From Sphingobium sp. Z007 (GTDB lineage Bacteria > Pseudomonadota > Alphaproteobacteria > Sphingomonadales > Sphingomonadaceae), in assembly GCF_900013425.1 (NCBI RefSeq), contig NZ_FBXK01000001.1:346001-410000 (forward strand): 64,000 nt of DNA, given 5' to 3'. Both the position numbers and the translations under genes were made by a program. The notes beneath the pieces were generated by a model. It searched no databases. It saw nothing but the letters and a program-made list of their open reading frames with translations, and was not told the origin of the DNA. How positions within the stretch are numbered: the first letter of the stretch is position 1; the number at the start of each line of letters is the position of its first letter. This document shows positions 51,484 to 60,964 of the stretch, piece by piece.

Positions 51484-52419
51484 ATGTCGATGCCCGCCTT
51501 GCTCAAGGACCGCCTGACTATCCCTGCGATCGCCTCACCGCTGTTCATCATTTCGCAGCCTGAACTGGTGATCGCGCAATGCCGGGCAGGCGTGGTCGGG
51601 TCTTTCCCCTCGCTCAACGCGCGGCCATCGGGCACATTCGAACAATGGCTGCAAAAGCTGAGCAGCGAGTTGACGGACAAGGACGCGCCCTATGCCGTCA
51701 ATCTGATCGTCCACGCCACCAATCCCCGGCTGGAGGAAGATCTGGCGCTTTGCGTCAAATATAAGGTGCCGATGGTCATCACGTCGCTGGGCGCGCGCAC
51801 CGATGTGTTCGACGCGATCCACAGCTATGGTGGCATCGTCTTCCACGACGTCATCGACAATGCGTTCGCGAAAAAGGCGGTGGCGAAGGGGGCCGACGCG
51901 CTGGTCGCCGTCGCTTCGGGCGCGGGCGGCCATGCCGGTACGCTCTCGCCCTTCGCCCTGATCCAGGAAATCCGCAGCTGGTGGGATGGCCCGCTCGCCT
52001 TGTCGGGGTCGATCGCGACGGGCGACGCCATCCTGGCCGCACAGGCGATGGGGGCAGACCTGGCCTATATCGGCTCGGCCTTCATCGCGACGCAGGAAGC
52101 CAATGCGGAACCGGCCTACAAGCAGATGATCGTGGATAGCAGCGGCGAAGACATCGTCTATTCTAACCTTTTCACCGGCATCCACGGTAATTATCTCAAA
52201 CCGTCGATCGTGGGGGCGGGGCTGGACCCCGATAATCTGCCCGAATCCGATCCGTCGAAGATGAACTTCGCCGAACTGTCGGACGGCAAGAAGGCGTGGC
52301 GCGACATCTGGGGGTGCGGCCAGGGCATCGGTGCGCTCGACGCGGTTTTGCCGGTCGCCGCGCTGGTCGAAAAATTCGCCGCCCAATATGCCGCGGCAAA
52401 GGCACGCATTGCGGGTTGA
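51484..52419 (+). CDS. nitronate monooxygenase-like FMN protein
   Basis: A 311-residue NPD/NMO-type barrel closer to the protein at 6696-7667 than to the other two. FIISQPELVIAQCRAGVVGSFP at the N-terminus, ASGAGGHAGTLSPFALI around the flavin and LSGSIATGDAILAAQAMGAD later. The usual GG of the phosphate site is GS here (LSGSIATG). It lies between SDR genes and the ACAD, with a gap of 46 bp upstream and 32 bp downstream. A double-bond reductase or isomerase for CoA esters is more likely than nitronate oxidation. Confidence 0.85.
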   Translation: MSMPALLKDRLTIPAIASPLFIISQPELVIAQCRAGVVGSFPSLNARPSGTFEQWLQKLSSELTDKDAPYAVNLIVHATNPRLEEDLALCVKYKVPMVITSLGARTDVFDAIHSYGGIVFHDVIDNAFAKKAVAKGADALVAVASGAGGHAGTLSPFALIQEIRSWWDGPLALSGSIATGDAILAAQAMGADLAYIGSAFIATQEANAEPAYKQMIVDSSGEDIVYSNLFTGIHGNYLKPSIVGAGLDPDNLPESDPSKMNFAELSDGKKAWRDIWGCGQGIGALDAVLPVAALVEKFAAQYAAAKARIAG

Positions 52420-52451
52420 GGCCCGAAACATCATTTCAGGGGAGAATGGCC

Positions 52452-53690
52452 ATGGCGGCAGTCGAAGCCAAGCAACAATATTCGCAACGCGCGATGGAGA
52501 TCGCCGCGCGGGTGGAAACATTCGTGCGCGACGTCGTCGTCCCCTATGAAAAGGACACACGCCGCAACAGCCATGGCCCGTCGGACGAACTGGTCGATGA
52601 ACTCAAGGCGCTGGCCCGCGACGCGGGCGTCCTGACCCCCCATATCCTGCCCGACGGCAGCCACCTGAACCAGCGCGAAACTGCGCTGGTGCTGCGCAAG
52701 TCGGGCCTGTCGATCCTCGGCCCGGTCGCCTGCAACACCACGGCGCCCGACGAAGGCAATATGTATCTGCTCGGCAAGGTGGGCAGCGCCGACCTGAAGG
52801 AACGCTTCCTCAAGCCTCTGGTGGAAGGGCGGATGCGCTCGGCCTTCTTCATGACCGAACCGGCGAGCGAGGACGGCGCGGGGTCGGACCCATCGATGAT
52901 GAAGACGACCTGCCGCCTCGACGGCAATCACTGGGTCGTCAACGGTCGCAAGAAATTCATCACCGGCGCGGACGGCGCAGGCGTTGGCATCATCATGGCC
53001 AAGGCGGAGGGCGGATCGGCCGATGGCGGCGCCTGCATGTTCATGATCGACCTGCCCGATCCGGCGATCAGGACGACGCGCGTGCTCGATACGATCGACG
53101 ATGCGATGCCCGGCGGCCATGCGGAAATCGAAATCGACAATCTGCGCATCCCGGCCGACCAGATGCTCGGCGAGCCGGGCGAGGGCTTCAAATATGCGCA
53201 GGTCCGCCTCAGTCCCGCGCGCTTGTCCCATTGTATGCGCTGGCATGGCGTGGCCACCCGCGCGCACGAAATCGCGGTCGATTACGCCAACCGTCGCAAG
53301 GCTTTTTCCAAACAGCTGATCGATCATGAAGGGGTCGGCTTCATGCTGGCGGAAAATATGATCGACCTCAAACAATCGGAACTGATGATCGACTGGTGCG
53401 CCGACGTGCTCGATAGCGGCAGTCTGGGCACGGTGGAAAGCTCGATGGCCAAGGTCGCAGTGTCCGAAGCGCTCAGCCGGGTCGCCGATCGCTGCGTTCA
53501 GGTACTGGGCGGCACGGGCGTCACCCGCGACACGATGGTGGAGGCTTTCTATCGCGAAATCCGTGCCTTCCGCATCTATGACGGCCCGACCGAAGTGCAT
53601 AAATGGAGCCTGGCCAAGAAGATCAAGCGCGACTGGAAACATGCCCAGGGCGCAGCTTTGGAAACCACGCCGGCGATGGAGGTCCGATGA
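52452..53690 (+). CDS. acyl-CoA dehydrogenase family protein of the ACAD10/11-LvaC type
   Basis: A 412-residue ACAD-fold protein. FFMTEPASEDGAGSDPSMMK, NGRKKFITGADGAGV, SHCMRWHGVATRAHE, VLGGTGVTRDTMVEAF and YDGPTEVHKWSLAKKI mark the branch that includes ACAD10/11 and LvaC. Members paired with a phosphotransferase remove a phosphorylated 4-hydroxyl from acyl-CoA rather than carry out plain dehydrogenation. The ATG at 52452 has GGGGAGA at proper distance (52446 is too close). It is coupled to the kinase gene by an ATGA overlap, the key support for this assignment. Confidence 0.88.
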   Translation: MAAVEAKQQYSQRAMEIAARVETFVRDVVVPYEKDTRRNSHGPSDELVDELKALARDAGVLTPHILPDGSHLNQRETALVLRKSGLSILGPVACNTTAPDEGNMYLLGKVGSADLKERFLKPLVEGRMRSAFFMTEPASEDGAGSDPSMMKTTCRLDGNHWVVNGRKKFITGADGAGVGIIMAKAEGGSADGGACMFMIDLPDPAIRTTRVLDTIDDAMPGGHAEIEIDNLRIPADQMLGEPGEGFKYAQVRLSPARLSHCMRWHGVATRAHEIAVDYANRRKAFSKQLIDHEGVGFMLAENMIDLKQSELMIDWCADVLDSGSLGTVESSMAKVAVSEALSRVADRCVQVLGGTGVTRDTMVEAFYREIRAFRIYDGPTEVHKWSLAKKIKRDWKHAQGAALETTPAMEVR

Positions 53691-54748
53691 GCTTCGAGGA
53701 TCAGAAGGGCACCAGCGCCGTGCGCGACCAGCATCGTTTCGACGAAGCGGCGCTGGCGGCGTGGATGACCGCCAATGTCGCGGGCTATGAAGGGCCGCTG
53801 ACGGTCGAACAGTTCAAGGGCGGGCAATCCAACCCGACCTACAAGCTGGTGACGCCCGGCCGTTCCTATGTGATGCGCCGCAAGCCGCCCGGCCAGTTGG
53901 TCAAGGGCGCCCATGCCGTCGACCGCGAGGCAAGGGTGCTGACTGCGCTGGAAAAGGCGGATTTCCCGGTCGCCCATGTCCATGGCCTATGCACCGACGA
54001 CAGCGTCATCGGCACCTGGTTCTTCATCATGGATATGGTCGAAGGTCGCATCATGTGGGACGCGACCTTCCCCGACGTCGCCCGCGACGATCGTCCCGCC
54101 TATTTCGCCGCGATGAACGCCGCCATCGCGGACTTGCACAAGGTCGATTACAAGGCCGTGGGGCTGGAGGATTATGGCCGCCCCGGCAGCTATTTCGAGC
54201 GCCAGATCGCACGCTGGACCAAGCAATATCTGGCCGATGAGGAAGCGGGTCGCGATCCGCATATGGACCGGCTGATCGCCTGGCTGCCCACCGCCATCCC
54301 CGATGGGGAGGAGGTGTCGGTCGTCCATGGCGATTTCCGTTCGGACAATATGATCTTCCACGCCAGCGAACCGCGCATCGCCGCCGTGCTCGACTGGGAA
54401 CTCTCGACGCTGGGCCATCCGCTCGCCGATTTCGCCTATCATGCGATGATGTACCGGATGCCGCCGCTGATCGTTCCGGGTCTGGCCGGGGCCGATCTGG
54501 CCGCGCTCAACATCCCCAGCGAAGAAGACTATGTCGCGGCCTATTGCCGCAACAGCGGCCGCGATTCCCTGCCCGGCTATGATTTCGCGATGGCGTTCAA
54601 CTTCTTCCGCTTCGCCGCGATCATCCATGGCATCAAGGGCCGCTATCTGCGCGGCACCGCCGCCAATGCGGAGGCAAAGACCCGTGCCGACGCTTTCCCG
54701 GTGCTGGCGGAACTGGCCTGGCAGCAGGCGGTGCGCGCGGGCGCCTGA
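53687..54748 (+). CDS. aminoglycoside-phosphotransferase-fold kinase, LvaA/ACAD10-type
   Basis: A 353-residue APH-fold protein. Nucleotide-binding region FKGGQSNPTYKLV with the lysine in YVMRRKPPG. The catalytic loop is VVHGDFRSDNMIF and the metal-binding aspartate lies in AVLDWELSTLGHP. Characterised relatives phosphorylate the 4-hydroxyl of 4-hydroxyacyl-CoA (LvaA in levulinate catabolism; the kinase part of ACAD10/11). The start overlaps the ACAD stop. Together the two should convert a 4-hydroxyacyl-CoA to an enoyl-CoA. The general APH_ChoK-like class is certain; the exact substrate is inferred. Confidence 0.9.
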   Translation: MSFEDQKGTSAVRDQHRFDEAALAAWMTANVAGYEGPLTVEQFKGGQSNPTYKLVTPGRSYVMRRKPPGQLVKGAHAVDREARVLTALEKADFPVAHVHGLCTDDSVIGTWFFIMDMVEGRIMWDATFPDVARDDRPAYFAAMNAAIADLHKVDYKAVGLEDYGRPGSYFERQIARWTKQYLADEEAGRDPHMDRLIAWLPTAIPDGEEVSVVHGDFRSDNMIFHASEPRIAAVLDWELSTLGHPLADFAYHAMMYRMPPLIVPGLAGADLAALNIPSEEDYVAAYCRNSGRDSLPGYDFAMAFNFFRFAAIIHGIKGRYLRGTAANAEAKTRADAFPVLAELAWQQAVRAGA

Positions 54749-54755
54749 CGCCGGG

Positions 54756-56315
54756 TCAGGCGATGCGCTTGTCGCTCGCCGGCCAATATCGGTCGCGGAT
54801 TTCGCGCTTGTACAGCTTGCCGGTGTCGTGCCGGGGCAGTTCGCGCGCGAAATCCACAGATCGCGGGCATTTGATCGCGCTCAATTGGCTGCGGCAATAG
54901 GCCATCAACTCCTGCGCCAGCGCGTCGCCCGCCTCGGCCCAGTCGCGCGGCTGTACGACTGCCTTGACCGCCTCGCCCATCTCCGCGTCCGGCACGCCTA
55001 TCACCGCGACATCGGCGACCTTGGGGTGAAAGCTCAGGATATTTTCTGCCTCCTGCGGATAGATATTCACCCCGCCGGATATAATCATGAAACTCTTGCG
55101 ATCGGTCAGGAACAGATAGCCGTCGCTGTCGAGATAGCCGACATCGCCCAGTGTCGACCATGTAGGGTGCACCGGATTGCGCGCGTCCGCCGTCTTTTGC
55201 GCATCATTGAGATAGTGGAAATCCCAGCCGCCTTCGAAATATACCGTGCCCTGTTGCCCCGCGGGCACTTCGCGGCCGTCCTCGTCGCAGATATGGATGG
55301 TGCCCCAGTCCGCCTGTCCGACCGACCCTTTCTTGCGCAGCCATTCTTCCGATGTGATGAACGTGGATCCGTTGCCTTCCGACCCGCCATAATATTCGTA
55401 AATGATCGGTCCCAGCCAATCGATCATCGCCTGTTTGACGTCGACCGGGCAGGGCGCGGCAGCATGGACCACATGGGTCAGCGACGACAGGTCATAGCCC
55501 AGCCGCTGTGCATCGGGCACGCGCAGCAGGCGCAGGAACATGGTCGGCACCATCTGGGTGGCGGTCACGCGATAGGTCTGGATCGCGTCCAGCGCCGCTT
55601 CCGGCGTGAATTTGCCCAGCATCACCACCGTGCCGCCCAGCCGCTGAACCGCGGTCGAAAAGGCGAGGGGGGCCGTGTGATAGATCGGCGCGGGGCTGAG
55701 AAACACGCTATGGGCACCCGTACCATAGCGACTCTTCTGTCGGTCGGCGAGCATATGCGGCTCGGTCGCCGGGCCGCCGGTCAGCGGCAGGCGGATGCCC
55801 TTGGGCCGCCCGGTCGTGCCGGACGAATAGACCATGTGGAAACCCGCGCTTTCGTCCGCGATCGGGCTGTCGGAAAAGGGCGCGATGGCGTCGTGCCATT
55901 GTACCAGTCCCGCCCCGTCGCCGTCGGCGGTCAGGATGGTCGCCAGTTTCGGGCACAGGGCGGATCGCGCCGCCAACAGCGCCTTCAGCGCGCCGATGCC
56001 AGCGTCCGCCACCAACAGCCGCGCCTCGCAGTCATTGAGGATATAGGCTGCTTCCTCCGCCGTCAGCTTGGTGGAAATCGGCGTGATATAGAGGCCCGCA
56101 CGCTGCGCTGCCCAATATATCTCGAAATAGCGCAGCGTGTTGGGCAACCAGATGGCGATCGTATCGCCCGCGCCGATGCCCAACGACCGGAAATAATGGG
56201 CACCTCGGTTGCCGATCGTCTCCAGCGCGCCGTAGGTCAGCGTTTCGCCGGTTTCGGCCAATATGGCGGCGGCTTTGGCAGGGTCTGCGGCGGCGTGAAG
56301 GCGCGGGTGCATCAT
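54756..56315 (-). CDS. AMP-forming acyl-CoA ligase
   Basis: A 519-residue ANL enzyme. MVYSSGTTGRPKGIRLP is the ATP loop, EYYGGSEGNGSTFI replaces the usual YGxTE, and LTDRKSFMIISGGVNIYPQEAENIL is the hinge. The catalytic lysine is in LPRHDTGKLYKREIR. This SSGTTG/GGSEGNG type is frequent in sphingomonad and actinobacterial clusters for bulky acids. AAGGAGCC precedes the ATGATG start. It converges on the kinase with a 7-bp gap and may activate the hydroxy or keto acid used by that pair. Confidence 0.93.
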   Translation of the reverse strand: MMHPRLHAAADPAKAAAILAETGETLTYGALETIGNRGAHYFRSLGIGAGDTIAIWLPNTLRYFEIYWAAQRAGLYITPISTKLTAEEAAYILNDCEARLLVADAGIGALKALLAARSALCPKLATILTADGDGAGLVQWHDAIAPFSDSPIADESAGFHMVYSSGTTGRPKGIRLPLTGGPATEPHMLADRQKSRYGTGAHSVFLSPAPIYHTAPLAFSTAVQRLGGTVVMLGKFTPEAALDAIQTYRVTATQMVPTMFLRLLRVPDAQRLGYDLSSLTHVVHAAAPCPVDVKQAMIDWLGPIIYEYYGGSEGNGSTFITSEEWLRKKGSVGQADWGTIHICDEDGREVPAGQQGTVYFEGGWDFHYLNDAQKTADARNPVHPTWSTLGDVGYLDSDGYLFLTDRKSFMIISGGVNIYPQEAENILSFHPKVADVAVIGVPDAEMGEAVKAVVQPRDWAEAGDALAQELMAYCRSQLSAIKCPRSVDFARELPRHDTGKLYKREIRDRYWPASDKRIA

Positions 56316-56364
56316 GGCTCCTTGAAAAATACCCGCGCGCCGGGTCGGCGCGCGGGCAGGATGG

Positions 56365-58524
56365 TCAGAATTTATAGCTGCCTGCGATCCCGTAGGAGGC
56401 AGGCTGCGCCCAGGCGATCGCGTCGCGGGCGGAGCTTTCCGACCGGGACAGCGCGAATTTCGCATTGGTCAGGTTGCGCCCCCACAGCGTCAGCCGGACC
56501 TGATCGTTCAAAGACCAGCTGATGTCGGCGTCCAGCGTGAAATAGGATGGCTGCTGGATGCGTTCCTGAAAACTATAGTTGATCTTGCTCGACCAATAGG
56601 GGCGGACCCCAAAAGCCACCTCTCCGCCATTGTCGAGCGGGATGCGGTAATTGGCCGCCGCGCTCAACGTCAGTTCGGGCGCGCGCAGCATCTGGTTGCC
56701 GCTCGCGTCGACCAGGCTCTGCACATTGCCGCAATTGCGATCCGGGCAGGGCGTTCCGTTCGAAAATGTGGCCGACGGTGTGAAGGCCGGCGCGCCGGGA
56801 AAGTTGGTGAATGCGGCGTGGGTGTAGGAAATCGCCGCCCGCGCGTCGAAATTTGTCGAAGGACGCCAGGCGGCGTCCATTTCGAAGCCATAGACTTCCG
56901 CTTGCGCCGCGTTGAACAGGCGGGAAATGCCCGACGTATAGTCATAGGCAGTGACCTGAATATCCTTATAATTGTAGAAATAGGCCGCTGCGTTGAAATC
57001 CAGTGTGCGACTGGCGCTTTTGAACCCGATTTCATAGGCGTCGATCTTTTCCGGGCGGACCGGAATGATCGACGGCGAGGAGATGTTGTAGAGGCCGCTC
57101 TTGAAGCCCTTGGAGAAGGTCGCATAGATGTTCGACCTGTCCCCGACATCATAGCGCAAGCCGAAGCGGGGCGTCCAGCTGTTGAAGGTCGCGGACGTAT
57201 CGACAGTAAAGGCGCCGCCGGGCAGGCCGCGCTTGAACCGGCGCTTTTCGCTGCTGTACCGTAGGCCCGCGATCACGGAGATTTTGCCCAGATCATAGGT
57301 GCCATCGGCAAAGCCGGAAATCGAATCGCTGGTGATGCGCGCCTTGTAGAAGGGGCGGCCATTGAGGTCCCAGCTTTTCGATCCCGCTGCGTTCCAATAG
57401 TAGAACACGCCCACGACCCACGAAAAATCCCTGCCTGCCGGTGACGTGAAATTGATCTCCTGGCTGAAACTGTCGTTAAACTGGTCATAGGTCGCATAGG
57501 ATGCGGGCGCATAACTCGAATCGAGGTCGGTTTCGATATAATCGACTTCGGTGCGATAGCCCGAAATCAGGTTCAGTGTCGCAAAGTCGAACTTGACCGA
57601 TCCGTTGAGCGACACGGCGTCGGTATTGGTGTCGATTCGTGTCGGCAATTCCTGGCTGACATGCCGCCGATCCGTCGCGACGGGCAGCGCATTGGGGAAA
57701 TTGCGGCCGACCGTGTTGCCGTTGAGGGAGGTATAGTTGAGGCCGGAAGGATCGTTGGTTTCGTTGTGCGATCCCGACAGGACGAATTTCACGTCCTCGG
57801 TCGGTTCGAACAATAATTTGGATCGCAGGTCCAGGCTCGACTGCTCGCCGCGCAGCGCATCGGTGCGCAGGTCGCGCACAAAGCCGTCCGACGCGCGGTA
57901 ATAGGCCGACATATCGACCGCCAACGTGTCGGTCAGGCCAGTGGTAAGATAGGCGCTCAGCTTATATTCGTTGAACCGGCCATAGCTGGCGTTGATCTGC
58001 CCCGACAGGTCATAGCCCGGATCGCGCGTGGTGATCAGGATCGCGCCGCCGGTCGCATTGCGCCCGAACAGCGTGCCCTGCGGCCCCTTCAATATCTGTA
58101 CCGATTCCAGATTGGCCAGGTCGAACATCGCGCCGGTCTGGCTGGCGACATAGACGCCGTCGACATAGATGGCGACGTTGGATTCCGCGCCGCCGCCCTG
58201 CACGCTCGCGCCGATGCCGCGCACCGTGGGTTGCAGATAGGCGCCGGTCTTGTTGATGATGACGCCGGGTGCCTGGCGCGTCAGGTCTTCCATGCCGTTA
58301 ACGCCCGCGCGGGCCAGTTGCTCGCCGCTGATCGCCACGATCGATGCGGGCACATCGACCAGTCGCTCCTCGCGCCGCTGCGCGGTGACGACGATGTCGG
58401 TATAGCTGTCCGGCTGGGCGGCCGCCTGCGGGGCTGGTGCCTGTTGCGCCTGCGCGGACATGGCGGCCGTGATGGCGAACATTGAGGCCGCGCCAAGCGC
58501 AGCGCGATACACGCACTTCATCAT
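56365..58524 (-). CDS. TonB-dependent receptor
   Basis: A 719-residue outer-membrane receptor. Signal peptide residues 1-27 (AALGAASMFAITAAMSAQAQ), TonB box-like DIVVTAQRREERL near residue 43, plug domain with TRQAPGVIINKTGAYLQPTV and ILKGPQGTLFGRNATGGAI, and a 22-strand barrel ending in the usual aromatic C-terminus (GIAGSYKF). It imports a bulky or scarce molecule, presumably the cluster's substrate, rather than iron in this context. GGGAGAGAG precedes the start. It is upstream of and co-directional with the CoA ligase, and divergent from a GntR regulator. Confidence 0.95.
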   Translation of the reverse strand: MMKCVYRAALGAASMFAITAAMSAQAQQAPAPQAAAQPDSYTDIVVTAQRREERLVDVPASIVAISGEQLARAGVNGMEDLTRQAPGVIINKTGAYLQPTVRGIGASVQGGGAESNVAIYVDGVYVASQTGAMFDLANLESVQILKGPQGTLFGRNATGGAILITTRDPGYDLSGQINASYGRFNEYKLSAYLTTGLTDTLAVDMSAYYRASDGFVRDLRTDALRGEQSSLDLRSKLLFEPTEDVKFVLSGSHNETNDPSGLNYTSLNGNTVGRNFPNALPVATDRRHVSQELPTRIDTNTDAVSLNGSVKFDFATLNLISGYRTEVDYIETDLDSSYAPASYATYDQFNDSFSQEINFTSPAGRDFSWVVGVFYYWNAAGSKSWDLNGRPFYKARITSDSISGFADGTYDLGKISVIAGLRYSSEKRRFKRGLPGGAFTVDTSATFNSWTPRFGLRYDVGDRSNIYATFSKGFKSGLYNISSPSIIPVRPEKIDAYEIGFKSASRTLDFNAAAYFYNYKDIQVTAYDYTSGISRLFNAAQAEVYGFEMDAAWRPSTNFDARAAISYTHAAFTNFPGAPAFTPSATFSNGTPCPDRNCGNVQSLVDASGNQMLRAPELTLSAAANYRIPLDNGGEVAFGVRPYWSSKINYSFQERIQQPSYFTLDADISWSLNDQVRLTLWGRNLTNAKFALSRSESSARDAIAWAQPASYGIAGSYKF

Positions 58525-58665
58525 CTCTCTCCCATTATGTCTCGTCTTTTTATGCCTCGACACAGACTATAGCGCAGCACCATTGTCAAGCGGATAGAGT
58601 CAAAGCGTTAGCGATATCGATCTATGGACTGGCATTGCACTGCGCCCTTTCCTAGAAGACCAGTC

Positions 58666-59454
58666 ATGACCGCAGAAACCGTCCTCCTTCCCACGCGAAA
58701 CGTCGCGGACCAGATCGCCTCCACCCTCCGGGCGGAGATTGCCGCCGGCGTCTGGGCGATCGGGCAGATGTTGCCTGCCGAACATCAGTTGATGGAGCGG
58801 TTCGGCGTATCGCGTCCTTCCTGCCGCGAAGCCTTGCGCATCTTGCAATCGGAAGGGTTGCTGGAAATCCAGCGCGGCAACCGGGGCGGCGCGCGTGTCG
58901 TCCCGCCCGACCCCAGCCGCATCGCCTTGTTCGCGGGCGTATTCCTGCAAATGCGCAATGCGACCATCACCGAAGTGTTCGAAACGCGCATGACGATCGA
59001 ACCCGCAGCAGTGCGATCCTTCGCGCGTCATGGCAGCCGCGAAATCCTGTCGCAGCTTGCGCAAAATGCCGCGTCCCAACGCTTCATCATCCATGACCGG
59101 CCGACCTTCTACCAGCGGGGCCGGGATTTTCGCGAATTGCTCGTGCGCAACTGCGGTAGCGAGTCGTTGCGGCTGCTGTGCCTGGTCATCGGCGAGATCG
59201 CCGACATGCAATTGTCCGTCCTGTCGCACGCCTTGCCGCAAGATCCCGACCAGGAAAGCCGCTTCCTGACCGCGATCCGCATCAAGGAGGAGATGATCGC
59301 CCATGTCGAGGCGGGCAATGGCGATGCCGCCGCGCAGAGCTGGCATGGCTATCTGCGCTATTATCTCGACCGGCTGCATGAGATCACCCCGCCGGACATC
59401 CGCACGATGAAGCCCTTTCCATTAGGCGAAAACGCCCAAGCAAAGCCGCTTTGA
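58666..59454 (+). CDS. GntR family (FadR/FCD subfamily) regulator
   Basis: A 262-residue regulator. The winged helix spans residues 12-75 (NVADQIASTLRAEIAAGVWAI, LMERFGVSRPSCREALRILQ). The C-terminal FCD domain covers about residues 95-235 (EVFETRMTIEPAAVR, HVEAGNGDAAAQSWHGYL). Such proteins sense small acids or acyl-CoAs. It is divergent from the TonB receptor over a 140-bp gap and upstream of the MFS-SDR-crotonase genes, so it probably controls both sides. Confidence 0.92.
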   Translation: MTAETVLLPTRNVADQIASTLRAEIAAGVWAIGQMLPAEHQLMERFGVSRPSCREALRILQSEGLLEIQRGNRGGARVVPPDPSRIALFAGVFLQMRNATITEVFETRMTIEPAAVRSFARHGSREILSQLAQNAASQRFIIHDRPTFYQRGRDFRELLVRNCGSESLRLLCLVIGEIADMQLSVLSHALPQDPDQESRFLTAIRIKEEMIAHVEAGNGDAAAQSWHGYLRYYLDRLHEITPPDIRTMKPFPLGENAQAKPL

Positions 59455-59533
59455 ACAAATCGCTTTCTAATTAAGCCCAAATCGCTACCGTATAGATAAA
59501 CGACCGCAAAGGTCGATACGGAGAGGCATGTCC

Positions 59534-60880
59534 ATGAGCGATGCTGGGAATATGCGGCGTGATGCGCCTGAACGGGATTTGGTGGACGAACGTGCCTTTC
59601 CGCGCCCCCTTGTCGCCTGGACCAGCACCATCATTCTGATGCTGCTCTTTGCGACCGCCTATCTCGATCGCCAGATCATTTCGCTGATGGTCAATCCGAT
59701 CCGCACGGAATTTGGCGTCGGCGATTTCGAAATCAGCCTGCTTCAGGGTTTCGCCTTCGCCGTCCTCTATGCCGTATGCGGCCTGCCGCTCGGCATGGCG
59801 GTGGACCGTTACCCGCGCCGCTGGATCGTCATGGGCGGGGTACTTATCTGGTCCTGCGCGGCGATGATGTCGGGCCTGGCAGAAAGCTATAATCAGATAT
59901 TGGTCGCCCGCATATTCGTGGGCGCGGGGGAGGCTGCGCTGGCCCCGGCGGCCTATTCCATCCTGTCGGACCTGTTCCCCAAAAGGCGGCTGACCTTTGC
60001 GCTGGGCGTCTTCATGATCGGCGCGCTGCTGGGGGCGGAAGGATCACTGGCGATCGGCGGCTACATCCTGCATGTCGCGGCCGACGGCATCACCGTGCCG
60101 CTGCTCGGCCGTCTGGAGGCGTGGCGCTTCGCCTTTGTCGTTACTGCGCTGCCCGGCTTCGTCCTTGCCGCGCTGGCGATCTTCATTCATGAGCCGGCGC
60201 GCGAACGACCGGCAGGCCACGGGGCGGGATGGGGCGAGGTCTTGCGCTTCATGGCCAGCCGCAAAACCTTCTATTTCTGCCAGATTGTTGGCTTTTCGCT
60301 GGTCATGGCCCTTGTCTATGCCCGGCTTGCCTGGAACCCGACCTTCCTGATCCGCACCTATGGCTGGAGCGTGCAGCAGGCCGGCTATGCGCTGGGCGCC
60401 TTTGGCTTCGTCGCCGGGATCGCCGCGCTGCTGGTCGGCGCGCGGATCGTCGATGGCATGTTTGCGCGGGGCCGTCTGGACGCGCATTTTCGCTATTATG
60501 TCGTCGGCGGGACGATATTGGGCCTGTTCGGTATCGCCACCTATCTGGCGCCCAGCCCTCTCCTTTTCTTCGTCGGATCGCTGTTCATCATCGTCCCGCT
60601 CAATATGGGGGCGATCGGCGCGTCGGCGGTGCAGGTGGCGACGCCGCCACATCTGCGCGGGCGCATATCGGCGCTTTATCTGATGAGCGTCGCGCTGCTG
60701 GGCATGACATTGGGACCGGCGGTGGTGGGCTTCCTGACCCAGCATGTGTTCGTCAGCGACGCGAGCATCGGCACGGCGCTCGCCTGGACCTACGGCATCC
60801 TTGGCCCGATTACCGCGCTGCTCTTTTTCGCGGGCCTTGGCCCGATGCGCGACGCGGTCGCGCGAGAGGGCGAGTGGTGA
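59534..60880 (+). CDS. MFS transporter (Spinster-like)
   Basis: A 448-residue transporter with about twelve helices. ATAYLDRQIISLMVNPIRTEF in the first helix, GMAVDRYPRRWIVMGGVLIW as the charged loop, and RIFVGAGEAALAPAAYSILSD mark the aromatic-acid/Spinster-like MFS group typical of sphingomonads. The ATG at 59534 has GAGAGG at proper spacing; ATG 59528 is an alternative. It probably brings the substrate, imported by the TonB receptor, across the inner membrane. Confidence 0.92.
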   Translation: MSDAGNMRRDAPERDLVDERAFPRPLVAWTSTIILMLLFATAYLDRQIISLMVNPIRTEFGVGDFEISLLQGFAFAVLYAVCGLPLGMAVDRYPRRWIVMGGVLIWSCAAMMSGLAESYNQILVARIFVGAGEAALAPAAYSILSDLFPKRRLTFALGVFMIGALLGAEGSLAIGGYILHVAADGITVPLLGRLEAWRFAFVVTALPGFVLAALAIFIHEPARERPAGHGAGWGEVLRFMASRKTFYFCQIVGFSLVMALVYARLAWNPTFLIRTYGWSVQQAGYALGAFGFVAGIAALLVGARIVDGMFARGRLDAHFRYYVVGGTILGLFGIATYLAPSPLLFFVGSLFIIVPLNMGAIGASAVQVATPPHLRGRISALYLMSVALLGMTLGPAVVGFLTQHVFVSDASIGTALAWTYGILGPITALLFFAGLGPMRDAVAREGEW

Positions 60881-60964
60881 GCGCGCGCGACGCACCGTCC
60901 CCCCGGCTTGACCTTCATGCAGCCATGGTCAAAACAGGAACCTGTTTATAAAATGGAGGCGAGG

